From contig JANPWX010000537.1 of assembly GCA_024734555.1 (NCBI GenBank), positions 1,280,934 through 1,344,933 on the forward strand: 64,000 bases of DNA. Direction: 5' to 3'. The stretch's first letter is position 1. Each line of letters begins with the position of its first letter. Shown here piece by piece: positions 36,281 through 49,600 of the stretch. This DNA comes from Trochalopteron elliotii (lineage: Eukaryota > Chordata > Aves > Passeriformes > Leiothrichidae). The notes beneath the pieces are model-generated. The model did not search any database, had not been told where the DNA came from, and worked only from the letters and a program-made list of their open reading frames with translations. A program made the translations under genes and the position numbers.

Positions 36281-36434
36281 ACTAACACTGGGACAGGCTG
36301 CCCAGAGAGATGATAGGTGTCCCATTCTGGGAAACATTCAAGGTCAGGTTGAACCTGGAGATCTCCCTGCTCAGGGTTAGACCAGATGACCTTGGACAGT
36401 CCCTTTCAAACCAAAGTATGCTATGATTTATATG
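36281..36434 (+). mobile_element. CR1 LINE, short 3' fragment
   Basis: About 150 bp of diverged CR1 3' end on the plus strand. GACAGGCTGCCCAGAGAG is followed by the AGACCAGATGACCTTGGACA region and a degraded terminal octamer (GCTATGATTTATATGG). Confidence 0.88.
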
Positions 36435-39400
36435 GAAAAACAACTGCAACCCACAAAATAACCATGGATGGGATTTCTAGGCCCAGAACACAGAAGACTT
36501 AAGGAGATTTATCAAGGAAAAGTGACAGATGTTTGTGGACAAAAAGCAATAGAGAAGTAATATTTTCCACATCAATAATAAAGGACTTTTACTCGGTGCT
36601 TTTACCTGAGCCGATCAATGAAGGTTACAAATGTTATGGATAAAGCAATATATTCACTGTTCAAAATGCCAAGAGTTTAGGCAGAGAGCCAGGTTTAATA
36701 AAAATGAAATAGAAGCCATGGTTTGACTAAATCATTCTTTTGGATTTCTAGACAACATTATAAAGTGTTAGCGGCTGCGGTAAAGAGCACTTTGAGGGCA
36801 TGATTCATGGCTGTTTTACTCCAGTTGTACACTGGCTGAACACCCCTGGACTCAGTAAGCACCCTAGTGAATCAGATATGAAAGCTGTCAAGAGAAAGGA
36901 AATACAGAATGCAATGATCTTTATCACTAATCTGGTTATTATTGTGGTACGCTGATCCCAAAGTCGCGAGAAGGGTCTTTGTGTCAGGCATATTGCTACC
37001 AGCCTTGAGCTCTGATTGTAACTTTTGTTTTCCTTGCTGCTGTTCCTTAAGCTCCCAGGTGCTCAAGTCATATGATTAAATAAAAACTGCTGGCTTTGTG
37101 TTGTTATTTTTTAAAAGGGGTTTCCTGACCCTCTCAAGGCTGCTGGAAGGACCTGAATAATAAAGTTCAGAAGTTCAAGACACAAATAAAAAGGAACTAT
37201 GTTTTTACTGTCACTGTTTTCAAATACTTCTAGTTTTAAGCTACTGTAATCCTGGAAGGTCTTGCTACATCATTTTGTAGAGCCTGAAGCACTCATTTGG
37301 CATATGTGTGGTCCAGATTTAATATTTCAGAATTAGATACCACTTGTTAGACTCTGAAACAGTTAAAAGTTGAGGGAGAATGACCTAAATAAAGGTAGCA
37401 GAGGTCAACATAGAACATAACAAGACAAACCAGTAGCACAGATCTACCTTGAAGTTTTAAAATCTCACTTTGCAGGATTTATTGTTGAGGCCATTAACTG
37501 CTGTGCCCAACTACAAAAACTAATGAGACCATTAAGGAGAAAATTAATGAAAGGAAGAGACGATTTCTTTTGTAACTTACTGCTTGTAACTAGATTGTTA
37601 AATTGTTAGCATTGCTATTTAGTACACATTTACTGGATTTAGGTAACCACATTGACAAGATTTTGGAGGTATTAAAACAAGGTAATGGAGGGATTTGATA
37701 GTTAACACAGCAGAGAACTCAGTCTGCTAGGGAGAAATAAGACCCTGATTCCTTTGATAAGGACTGCACTAAAGGCCATGATTCCCATGTTAAAAGAAAT
37801 CATAGGAAAAAATCTAGCTAAATGATTTCAGAACAGTGAGCTATGAACAGACAGTTTTAGATGTTATGTTGTTTGTGGTTAAGTGTAAAACACATTTGAC
37901 AAATAGTTGTCATTAGCACTGATTCATGATGCAACCTGCAGCTTGTGACCAGCCCTTTTGCTCATAGCATCCTCTCCTTTCCAAGATATAAGATGTTCTG
38001 CAATATCAGAACTGAAACAGTTCAATGCAATTCGTAGTTTTCAGGATGGGTTCATGCTTAGAGGCTTTTCAGTGATGTTGTCTGCAAGAGGTCTGCTTGA
38101 AACACCAGCAGTCTGGGGCCCTGAAGACTCTGCAGGTGCTTTAAGAGCCTGGTGATTCTAAAAAGATTTGCAAAATAGGTGCCACAGAGAGAAAACACTT
38201 TCTGTTTTATTCATTTAATTCAGTTACACAGCCAGGGATGTGTTCAGTGCAAACACTGTACACTCAGCCCACATATTTCTGGGTGCGTGTAAATTAGTAT
38301 CAGTATTCTCACATGAGGTTAGATATCAGTTTTAATGTCTTTTTATATTTTTTTTTCAGATTCATTTTAAAGCCAGTCCTACAAAGCTATGTCTGTAAGC
38401 TTCAGATAAGACTCATTTTGGACTCGCTGGCAGCAAAAAGTGGCATAGTAAGTAGTTCTGTGCTGGGTCTGCTCTTTTGTTAATTAGGAGTGGGATCTGG
38501 AAATGTTACAGCGAAGCTTCCAAATCATCAAGTGTTTAATGATTCTTTTCAACTAAGCAAAAATGAGGGCTTAGAGTAATAAGATATAATCATCTCAGAA
38601 GAACTTAATGCAGTATGTTGAAGAGGGAAGGAGAGGGCATAGACCTGGGGCAAACTTCCTCTAGCACATCCAGGTGTGGCTGCTGGTTCAGAGCCTGCAG
38701 TTCAGGTGGCTGCTCACCAGTGCAGCCAGCAGTGTACAATAGCAGTGAGCAGTGCTGGAACCTGCACAGTCCCATATTCCCCCACATAGCTAAATCCATT
38801 GGTGCTATTCTGGTACAATGAGAGTACAATTTGTCAAGTAAAACCAAAATCTTGCCTGTATGGCTCCAATTTTTTTGAAGAACTGAATTCCAAATTCTTG
38901 TTTCAATGACATAAAGACATTATTAGTATTCTCTGTAGCATATTGGTAGAATAGCAATGAAATGGCCAGGCTCTGTCAAACACTCAGAAGACATCCTCTC
39001 TAGATCTTCTCTCCAGTGAGCTTTTTACTTTTGGTCCTTGAGCTGCAAAGATGAGATGTGACAGGAGCGGCTGTCACTTTTGGTTGACAGTGCTTTGTCA
39101 GGTCAGCAGCTTCCAGCTCACTGGGGAGCTCAGGCTCTGTGGGTGCCGTGGGCAAAGTCAAGGCCCTTCACTGCCTCATCCCATGTCTTCATTAGAGCAG
39201 GGTTCAATTGCTCTGGTGGATATTTTCCTGCATCTGGATCAATGCCTATGTACTCTTAAGGGTACTTCCATTTCCTGGTGTCAGTGGGAACTGTGGACCT
39301 CCTGTAGCCAAAGGAAATACATTTCACTGCAACTGTGCCATGGCTGGGTTACAAAGATGAACAATGTGATCATAGTTTCTGGGACAGGCACATCGTATTT

Positions 39401-42400
39401 TTAACTTCTGTAAAACACAATCCAATGTTGTTTTGTTGTTGATACAACTGGCAGGCTTTCAAAACATGTTGGGCAAAATGGAAAACTTGCAAGAAACGCT
39501 TCTTTCCACGAGACTTGCAAAGGAACATTTTGCTTCTGCGTTTCATTAAAAGATAAGTACTCTACTCGTGTAGATGGGAAAAATCATATGTACTTTAGAG
39601 ACAAGAGAAGGAGAAGTTTTGAAGGGAAAGCCCACTCTGTAAGTTACTTATCACCTGTATCACCATAGCTGACTAGGAAGAAGTGGGTTGTTTGATTTTT
39701 AATATTCCACAGTCTGTAAGTCTGTAGATGTCCCTTATGTACAGTTACTTTCTTCTGGTCATTGTAGTAGAAATTCACATCCTTCAACCTCTCAAAAAAA
39801 AAAAAAAAAAAAGGCCAGCTCTGGCCCACACTTTTAAATTCCACAGATTTTAAAAGGTCAGTAGCAAAGCACATAGACCCTTAGGACCTAAATAATTTTC
39901 ATTAATCAGCAAAATCCGTGTTAGTTATTACCTTCAGAACCCTCAAAAGCTATTTCAAGTTACCAGGTAACACATTTATAAATCAAGTTGGATAAACTAT
40001 AGCTTTTCAGCAGTGATTCACATATAGATGCCTGTCAAATAAAGTTTTCATTCTGGACTTTATTTGCTTGCTTCCAATGCACATCAACATCTACAATTAA
40101 AACTTATTTTTTGTCTTTCAAGTATTTGTACCCTGTGTCTACATGGTAGCCCAGTAAATCCTGTTTACCTTTGTAAACACAAGAATTTTTTTTAAGCAAT
40201 TAATGAAGGAAACATTACTGAGTAATCACAACATTCTTTCTGCCACACGATATCCTCTGCTACTATGCTTATCATCTCCTTCCTCTTGCAAAAACTGATT
40301 ATGTGAAGTTGAGAAAAATCCATGGTGAAGTGTTTTATTTACATGTAAAGAGGAGCCTTACAGCTTCTAAATCGGCTGCTTGCATTTATAGGCTGTCTTT
40401 CCTAGGCACCCTGCCAAGGGCAGAAGGGCTCAGCTGGAGGACAATGTTATGCACCCAAGCTGAACTGTCCTTCTGCACTGCTGTGTGTATTACCTACAAC
40501 CAAAAATGCCTCCTTGAAAAAGGTATTTTTAAGAAGAGTGGTTCAAAATCAAATAGCCTCAAAAATCAACAGCAGGATTCAGTACTTCAATGGCTATTGT
40601 ATTTTTCCAGTTGGAAGCAGAGTTTCTGATAAATCAAAATATTTGGCAGCAACTTATTAATTTCATTGGACCTGTAAATTAAAAATCTTGTTGCAAATGA
40701 GTTTCTACAATGTTGAAACAACTCACTGTTAACATTTCAGCTTTTCTATCTCATGTAACACACATTCTCAAATGTTTCATTAGGATCAGTCAATTAAAAT
40801 ATATTAATTCCTACAGAGCAGGACTTCTCTTTTCTATCCTGCTTTAGAGCTGGTTTTAAATATGTGTAGAATAGAAAGGAAATCTTTGCACAGATGCCTG
40901 TGTCTGTAAGGCACTTCTTTAAGGAATCTTGTGTAAACAACACTAACATCTATTAGGCAGTCCTAGGACTGCAAACGAACAAACAAAAAAACCCTGGAAA
41001 ACAATATAATTTTTTTTTTTTGTGTATTTATGAAGTTCTCTTGCCATAATTCCACCAACTTTGAACAGAGCAGCCTTAAACTTTATCTGAGCGTATTCAG
41101 CCTGCACCTCATGCCCAGATTTGGAGGACTGAGCATTCTTCCACAAGGCACTAAGCACTACCTTCAGGGATCATTTTCAACAAAAGTTGAGAGTATCCTA
41201 CAAAAAATATTTGAATCTGTCTGGAAGAGACCTCACCTTTGAATATGAAGATAGGTCTTTGGAAAACTTAAGTAATGCAGCAAATCTTTAAAATCTCCGT
41301 GACTCTGAAGTGGATGAATTCCGGGTCCTGTATGTGTCTGTGCATTGGTAACTCTAGAGGCTTTCTCCTGCCTGGTGAGGGAGGTACCCCATGTGCCCAG
41401 TACCTGCCCTGCTGCTCCTGCCCTTCCACCTGCCCCAGAGGCACAGGCTGCCTGGAGTCCCTCTCCCCCCAGCCCAGGACATGGCTCCTGGAGAGGCCAC
41501 GGCACAGAATAAGGCCTGATGTTAAACACTCCTGGCCAACATCTGTCTCAGGCAGATGCACCTGGCCCACTTCAGGAGTCACTGGAAATAGATGATAACC
41601 TTCTTAATTGAGGCTGAGGAGAGAAAAAAATGGCTGTTCACTCAGAAATCATCAAGTCATTGTGGGAAGGTACTGGCAGCCCTCTGCATGGAGATGGATA
41701 AAAATCAGAGGCAAAGCTGTGTTGTAAAGAATTTAATTACAGAATCTCTATCAGAGCCAGAATTTTGATTGATTTGTCAATGGAAAAAGTAACGTTACTG
41801 CTATAGAATGAATGTGGTTTTAATTAGAAATAATGCTTAAATTAAAAATTATGATCAATTTCTTACTGTAAAGATGCCATGATGGTTATACCCTGTCAAA
41901 ATATTTGTGTTTGTAAGTGAATAAATAATATTATGATAATACTTGTTTTTTACCTTTCATTACTAGATCTCATTAGTGTGACCCACTATGAATAGGATGA
42001 TCTTAGATAAGTATTTGAAAGTGTTTATGAAACATTAATGAGTTCTGTCCACAACCCTTGAGGGGGGAATATGTACTCATAACAATTTAACAGTTGGATA
42101 AACTAAGGCAGGTGGTTTATGCAAATTATTAGAGGTCAACACAGAAAAATAGCACCTCTTGCATCCTGAATGCTCTTATCCTCCATTAACAGTTTCTGCA
42201 CTTTTTCTGTTTCTATTTATTTTATTTAATTACAATTTAAAAGACTTTTCTAAAAGGCTGCTGCCATAGCTGCAGGCAAGGTAGTATCTGGAAAAATACA
42301 CAATACCCTGATTAAATATAAATACATTCAAACAGACATAATATGTGGCAGGCATCATGATGCCGTAAGTCCATATTCAGAGCCACTGTAGATTGCACAT

Positions 42401-45400
42401 AGGTTTTAAAAGGTGAATTATCCAGTGATAAAAAGAAAATTCAGTTCCACGTCCACCTCCTTATTTCTTCCCATATTCCATCTTCTGTTGTTTGTATAAA
42501 AAAAAAGATCAACATATTAATGGAAAAGAATAGTCACCTGAACTTAAATGGGAGCGGGTTAGTGGTAATCTACTGCCCAATCTATTGCATCTGGAATCTG
42601 ACTATACATCAGAGCCACAGGGCAGTTGTACCATTTTGCTGTTGTACAACAATACAGATAGGAAAGGCCTTTCAGAATATTATTTTTTTAAAAAAAATAG
42701 GAAGAGGCAGAGTGTGTGGATGTCTATGTATTTCACTCACTGGAAGAAGCCCTCTCTGAGGAGCTCAGTAGAGTTCTGTCACTCATGGCAGGGGCGTGGA
42801 GGGGCTGCAGTGTGGGCATCACATGGGATCCACTGCTCCTCCTCGTTTTTCAGCGAGCATCCCTGGCCTGTTTAATGGTTTGTAAAATCACCCTGACAGA
42901 AATTTAAAGTCTCTTCTGCTCTGTAAATGAAGTAATACTTTGAAGCCACTATTTAAGCTGACCTAACAAGCCATGTTGCTATCAGCTGTTTTGTAAACGT
43001 GATGAAGAGTCATTTGACAAGCAGGAGTGATGACATTTCTGAAAGATTGTCACAACATTAGTTTTTTAATACTGGACTGAAGTCAAAGACCCTTGCCTGT
43101 GTTGGGGAAAGTTTCTGTCACAGGTGCAGCATACTAAACACTGAGCATTGGCTAGATTACTAAGAGTTGAAAGTAAGAATCAACGGATGTCTTAAGCACT
43201 GACGTAGTAGTCTAGAAAGAAAATCTTGCTGATATTTTGTTGAATATTCAGTTGTAGATGCTAAGCCTGGAACATAACCAACAAGTGATTAAAGAGATAA
43301 ATACTGTTCAATTATAATCTCAGCAGCTATGTTTTCTGGTTATTTTTAAATTTACTTTAGGAGTAAAGGTATATGTTGTGATTTGGAAACACAGTTCAAT
43401 TAAACCTAAATTGATTAATTTTAATGGTCATGAAGCTTTAGGTAGTTGTTTGGAAAAGATTAAATAAACATGTAAAATATCTAGAGATTTGCAATCACTG
43501 CAGTCCTCTTTTCTGGGAAGCAAAAAATCAACATTCATATCTATGTTGGACAGAACAAGCTAATAAATGAAAACCATCTGAAGGGTTCATTTGCTCTCCA
43601 AACTGTGACTGCACAGCAACCAAGGCTTTTTAGGCAGAAGATGCTGTGGTCCTTTAGTACATGGATGCCTACTTATTTCCTAGCCACAGTATGCATTTAC
43701 TGCTCTTTACTCCATGTGGTTCTGCAGAACCGTTACAGGCACCTCCAGGGACACTCAACTGCCACAGAACTGTCAGACAGGGACACAGGCAGAATCCACA
43801 CAGCTGATATGAGTCAGGGAGAAGCAAACTTGACTTGCCCATGCAGAAAAAACACCTCTATGCCCTTAAAAACAGCATCTCTGAATTTGAGATTTGGCCA
43901 CATCCCAAAGAGTATGCTGACATGGGAGCTAATGCTGCAGTTCAGGTGCTGACATTTTGGAATAAAACTGCCAGTTTGGTTACTTTCTCTCAGCCAATTC
44001 AAGCTCTTTGAATGAAAGGTAGACCTTACGTGATATAGTCATGTTTGATAAAGGAAGCAAACTGACTGCATGATAGGTAAACATGTTTGCCTATCAGATT
44101 ATCAATCAAAATTAATATTGTGGAAGAGCAGCCTCCAGAAATATCCTGAAGACATTGTTTTTCCTAGGCACAATATAATTACAGAATTCCATTATGAGAA
44201 AGACTGTTGTTGTATTAAAATTATCTTGGTAGCTGTACATTTGCTACAGTAGCTTTATTAAAGCAATCAGAAAATAATACACCAAGTAATCTTGAAAGCT
44301 CATAGCCCTATTTGACTGTGACTTTCATCCCATTGACATCAAAGGAGTCAGTCAATGAATCGTGTTTGCTCCATCAGTCCCTCAGGAGCAGGAGAGAGAG
44401 AAAAGACATAAGGTATTTAGGTAGACACAGTAGTTTGTTTTTAGGATAATAATCAACTAATGTAACTAAATAACACAAATTTTCTGTGAACCCACTGTTC
44501 TTCAGTGCTTGGTACTTTTGAAAGAATACAAAAACTCTTTAATTGGCCTGAAAGAGTGAAAATTTTTTGCTTGACTCCCAGTATCCAGAGAACAATTGTT
44601 TAGCTGCTGTGTGGTTAAAAAGGGGTCAGGAGAATAGATGTAGAAAAAACTGAACACAGGGAAGCTAGAAAATGAGAACATCTCACCAAGCAGTTCACTG
44701 ACATAAAAAACACAAGTTTAATACAGCTCATAAACACCAAAAGCATTTGAGACAAACCATAAGGACAAGCAAATAATTCTATTGTAGGTGGAAAATCATC
44801 AATTTGTACAAAGAAAACAAACTTCATGACACTGAGTGTACCATAAACTAGTGGACTTATATCCACAGTTTGGACAGAAGGAAACTTCACCCCAAATTCA
44901 TTTAGTGCTGCAAAACCTGTCTGAGGCACCCCATTGCAATAAAAAGAGAAAGAAAATCTTCAGAGATGTACTCAGGCAACTCAGAGACCCATGGCAAAGA
45001 GCACGATAGCATGGGAAAGGCCCAGTTGTGCAAACAGGGAGGGGATTGAAGAGATGGCTGAAATAGGGAGAGGAGAGTGTCTTAGAACATAACAACAAGA
45101 TCTGCTGCTGCACAGGACAGCCAAAACAAAAAGCCAAGTTCTGGCTTTAAAAGACAGTATATTTACTTTACAAAGTATCTAAGACCATATAGTAAAAATG
45201 AGAACACAGACAGGAAAACAGACGATATTCAAGAGGCAGTCATGCCAAACCTTAACAATCTAGTATCCAAGAAATTTTAAAAACCTCCCTTGTCAGACCT
45301 TCTGGTCCAAATACCTTGATAATCAACCTGCAATTATTTGAAAGCAGTTGTAGGTAATGTAGAATGCTGAGTATTTTTAGGCGCTACAGGTTTGTTATGC

Positions 45401-45710
45401 AGTTTGTTATGACTCTCAAGCATGATGGTCAGCTATGTTTCCTGGTTTCCCTTGTGTTCAGTGCTTTCTGATAGTGTATCTCAAGTGCAGCCATTTGCAA
45501 TTTCATCAGACGTATGTCTTATAAACCTTCCTCTGGTGCAGCACAGATCTGCTCTCTGGCAGAAACAGCATTATTCTTTAAAAAGAGAAAACAGTTAATG
45601 ATATGCAAATTATTTTTATCACACTCTTTTCTGATAAGTTTTCAGCTAAATTAAATTCTTGGAGAGAACTAGCCATTTACCAGATAGTTTCATCTTTTTC
45701 AAAAAGCAAG
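36435..45710. other. Long intergenic stretch, no gene seen
   Basis: About 9.3 kb of AT-rich sequence with a 19-base A-run (39794-39812) and other short simple runs. A mildly GC-rich patch at 41330-41580 opens frames on both strands (about 98-106 codons) but has no recognisable domain. No tRNA, microRNA hairpin or mobile element recognised. Confidence 0.5.
39794..39812. repeat. A-run, 19 bases
   Basis: An uninterrupted homopolymer. It is not joined to a recognisable retroposed gene body on its upstream side. Confidence 0.9.
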
Positions 45711-46697
45711 TGTATTAGGTGTACATGAGCAGGTTTTGGTAGCCAGGGGGCTACAGGAGTGGCTTCTTTGAAAGCTGCCAGAAGCTTCCCCTCCATCTCA
45801 CAAAGCCAACACCAGCCAGCTCTAAGATGGACTCTCCACTGGTCAAGGCTAAGTTAATCAGTGATGGTGGCAGCACCTCCAGGATCATGTATTTAAGAAG
45901 GAGAAAAAGAAATTGAGCAGCCAGAGAGAGGAGTGAGAATATGTGAGAGCACCAGCTCTGCAGACACTCAGGTCAATGAAGGAGGAGGGGGACAAGGTGC
46001 TCTAGGTCCTGGGGCAGAGATCCACATGCAGCCCATGGAGGACCTCACCCCAGGGCAGGTGGATGCCTGTAGGAAGCTGTGATCCTGTGGGAAGCCCACG
46101 TAGGAACAGGCTCCTGGCAGGACTTATGACCCCGTGGGGGACCCATGCTGGAGCAGCCTATTCCTGAAGGACTGCACCCCATGGAAGAGACCCACACTGG
46201 AACAGCTCATAAAGAGCTACAGCCTGTGGGAAAGGCTCACACTGGCAAAGTCCATGGAGCATTGTTTCCCATGGGAGGGACACAAATGAGAGCAGGGGAA
46301 GTGCACGAGGAATCCTCTTCCTGAGGAGGAGGGAGCAGCAGAGATGTGGGATGAACTGACCACACCCCCTTTCCCTGTCCCCCTGCACCACTGGGGTGGG
46401 GAGGGAGAGAAAAGAAGGAGTGAATTTGAGTCCAGAAAGAGAGGGGTGGGTTTTTTATAAGACTTGGATTTATTTCTCATTACCCTGCTCTGACTTGCTT
46501 GATGAAAAATTCAATTAATTTCCCAAAGTTAAGTCTGTTTTGCCTGTGACAGTAATTGTTGAGTGATCTCTCCCTGTCCTTGCGTCAACCCATGAGCTTT
46601 TCATTGTATTTCCTCTCTCCTGTCCAGCTGAGGAAGGGAGTGATAAAGAGGCTGTAGTGAAAGCCTGGCATCCAGCCAAGGCCAAACCTTCAAAACA
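45711..46697 (+). mobile_element. Solo LTR of an avian ERV, nearly full length
   Basis: About 990 bp of an LTR family common in bird genomes. It starts TGTATTAGG with GAGCAGGTTTTGGTAGCCAG, and a TATA-like TATTTAA lies at 45890-45896. It then carries degenerate repeats of the form CCCATGGAGGACC / CCCGTGGGGGACCCATGCTGGAGCAG (46020-46300). It ends with GTGAGTGATCTCTCCCTGTCC-like sequence and GGCATCCAGCCAAGG. No second LTR or internal region adjoins it, so it is a solo LTR. The 3' boundary is placed at the last CA (46696-46697) and is uncertain by several bases. I found no clean target duplication. The TE family name is not assigned. Confidence 0.88.
46020..46300 (+). repeat. Degenerate internal tandem repeats of the solo LTR
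   Basis: Imperfect units of about 40-50 bp alternating CCCGTGGGGGACCC-like and ACGCTGGAGCAG-like blocks. They are a family trait of this LTR and explain the overlapping chance frames on the minus strand (46158-46480). Confidence 0.75.
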
Positions 46698-49600
46698 GAT
46701 TACCAGAAATCTAAATATCTAATTTTTTTTTCTGGCTTTTTGTTTGGTTTGTTGTTGTGGTTGTCATCGTGTTGGCTTTTTTTCTTTAAAAGCCCAACAT
46801 TTCAGGATTGTCCCTGTGGTAGTTCATGAAAGCTGCAGCCGTCTCCATTCCCCTCTGTTGCCCAGGTTTTCTAGCTGGATTAGATATCCTTCTGACAAGT
46901 CCTACAGCCGGGAACTCACACGGCAGGTCAAGGGAGGAGCAGTTTGTTTAAGAAGCCCCCACAGCTGAAGGCTTTGGAACATGAAGCATGCAGACTACTG
47001 CTCCCATGAGACACTTGAGATATCAAAACAAAACCATTTTCAGTTGAAAACATGAGCTTCATTTTTCATCATAAAGCATAATTTTCATTAAGAAAAATAA
47101 TTTCTGAGCAGCTCCAAAAACAACAGTCCAGTGGCATACACAGTTCAATGGCTTATTAAAGCCAAAATGGGGAATTCGCATGTTATAAAATTGAGACACA
47201 GCCAGGATATTCTTGGAAAAAAAAGAACCAGGAGACCTTTGCAAATTATTAACAGTCACAGATGCTGGTAAAAACACATTATCCAAAACCTGTTACCTCC
47301 AAAATCCTGCACCTCCCTAAGACTCTTTGAAGGACATAATCAGGAAGAATTTGGGAAAATTTAGCAACTAATAAATGCCTACTTTTGCCAAAGTTGAATA
47401 AAACTCTTCTCTTTTGCCAACAAGTGAATGATTCAACATGTGTACCTCTTTCTCCATCTGTATTAAAATGGAATGATCTTTCCTGTATTTGATTGCTGGT
47501 ATTATTAGAAATACCAAATCTACAGACAAGATGCATATTACCAAGAAAAACCTCTGACATTTTCAGCACAAACTGATGCAAATCCCCCAAGCGCACGTTC
47601 GATAACCCAAGTGTGGCACGGCAAGCCCAGGTTCTTTCAGATTACTAAATAGCTCTTGCTCTCTCAACGTCAGGCAGCTGGCCTTGTTTACCACTGTGGG
47701 ATTTATTGGCAGCTGTGAACTTGTAAAGGCGCTCAGAAAGTGGGCACTACCTTGGGTCATATTGCAACATCTTAAGAAGTTTTCCCAGCAAAATATTTTC
47801 TGCCCGATGGCTCCAACACTCAGGACCTTTCTTTTCTCTCAGTGATTTTTCAGCGCTCTCAGAGACTTTGTGAGAGGCAGGATGGAAGCCATAGCACAGC
47901 TGTAAAGAGCATCACCAGAATGTGTGTGACTCTCAGCTGCGAGCTCCAGCCCTGCAGTATGGCACCCTACCCCTGTGCTGCCTCTGCAGAGAGAGGTGAA
48001 GGACAGGCAACCACGATGGATAGGCAGACACAAGGCATCTGCAGAGTTCATCCCTAAGTCCTACAACTGTCCTAGTGCTTCAGCAGTCCTGAGATGAAGG
48101 AAGGCTGATTGAGGTTGATTAAGGAAAGGTTAGACAATAAAGACAGTGGCTTGCCAAGAGTAGAAGAGCCCAATCTGAAAAGGAAAGTCTACAATAGCTA
48201 CTCAAATCTATATAATAGGTCAAAAATCTGCAGGGAAAATCCCCCATTAAGATTGCAGTGGAAGAGCTGCCTAAAAAGGGGGAATATTTGAGACTTCCTA
48301 CATTGTTCTTTGCTACAAACTTCATATTACTTTCTCTAGGCTCATATTAACTCTCAAGACCACATTTCTGTTCAGTTTTTTTGGATTTTTTTGTTCTATA
48401 CTTACAGAAAAGAGAAAGGAAAAAAATCAAATGAGAAAATGTGCAAAAAAACCCCCCATTAGAATGATCAGTGATTCATTACAAGCTGTCTAGTGTTTCC
48501 TGACTAGCATTTTTAAGCTTAATTTAGAAAGAGATTAATGTATTTATGGTTTATAGTGCTTAGCCCTGTCTTTCTATATTTATTCTGCCTTGGACTCTAA
48601 AATACCCGTTGGAGTCAGACTCCTTTCCTAAAAACTTTGATCTTCACTGACTTACATTTCCAGTGTTTCTTCAAATAAAAGCAAGTCCTGAAATACAACA
48701 GTTTATCTCCCAAAAGCTACATTTGAAAGTATATCTGCACGCTGTTCCCTAAATCTGTTTTGTAAATTTTCAGTCCTCTAATTTAGTTATTTGCCAATGG
48801 ACAGGAAAATCATCAAGCCGCACACTATGTATGAATTCATAAAATGGTATTTGGCCTCTGCTTATCCTGTGAGATTAAGACAGGCTTGCAGACAAGCACA
48901 AGGACATTAAATATCCTGTCATGCTCTCCATCCATGGATAGAGCTTTCCATACATATCCCTGCCTAACAGTTTCATTCAAAGCACTTGAGCTTAGGGCAA
49001 CAAATAAATAAGTTCTGGCTGGAGCCCAACCTCCCCCACGCTCATCTATTCAAGTCACCCAATAGAGAGCAGGTGCCATGACAGTGACCAGACTCAGACT
49101 TTCCTCCCCGGGGTACCTGTGTACCAAATACCTGTCTGAGCCCACAGCAAAGCACATACCAGCTCATAAACAACTTGGAAGCTGGGCTTGAGTAAGGATT
49201 TGACATTAAAATACCAGGTGTATTGACAACATGTCAACAGTGCTTCTTCTACACATGGCTGTAGAAGTGTATTGTCACTCATCCATGCCTACAATTACAG
49301 GAGTAAAACTCTGTAAAATTCTCTTTATTTGTAAATGTATACGAAAAAGGTCAGTCAGGCATGGTAGAGAAAGGTATTACTTAGATGCAAATTGTTGTTT
49401 GTATCTGCCAATGACAACAATAAAAAATACAACTCTTTGGTGAAATTGCTGACTCTCTAGTCTTTTGTTTTTAAAATATATTATTGATGTTGGTGTTAGA
49501 TCTTGCCTGATTTACTTTCATTTGATCCAGGCCTCTACAGAAATCTGTTGCCTAGGTAACAAATGCTGTGTACCATAATAAGGCAAATAGCTGTTGAAAT

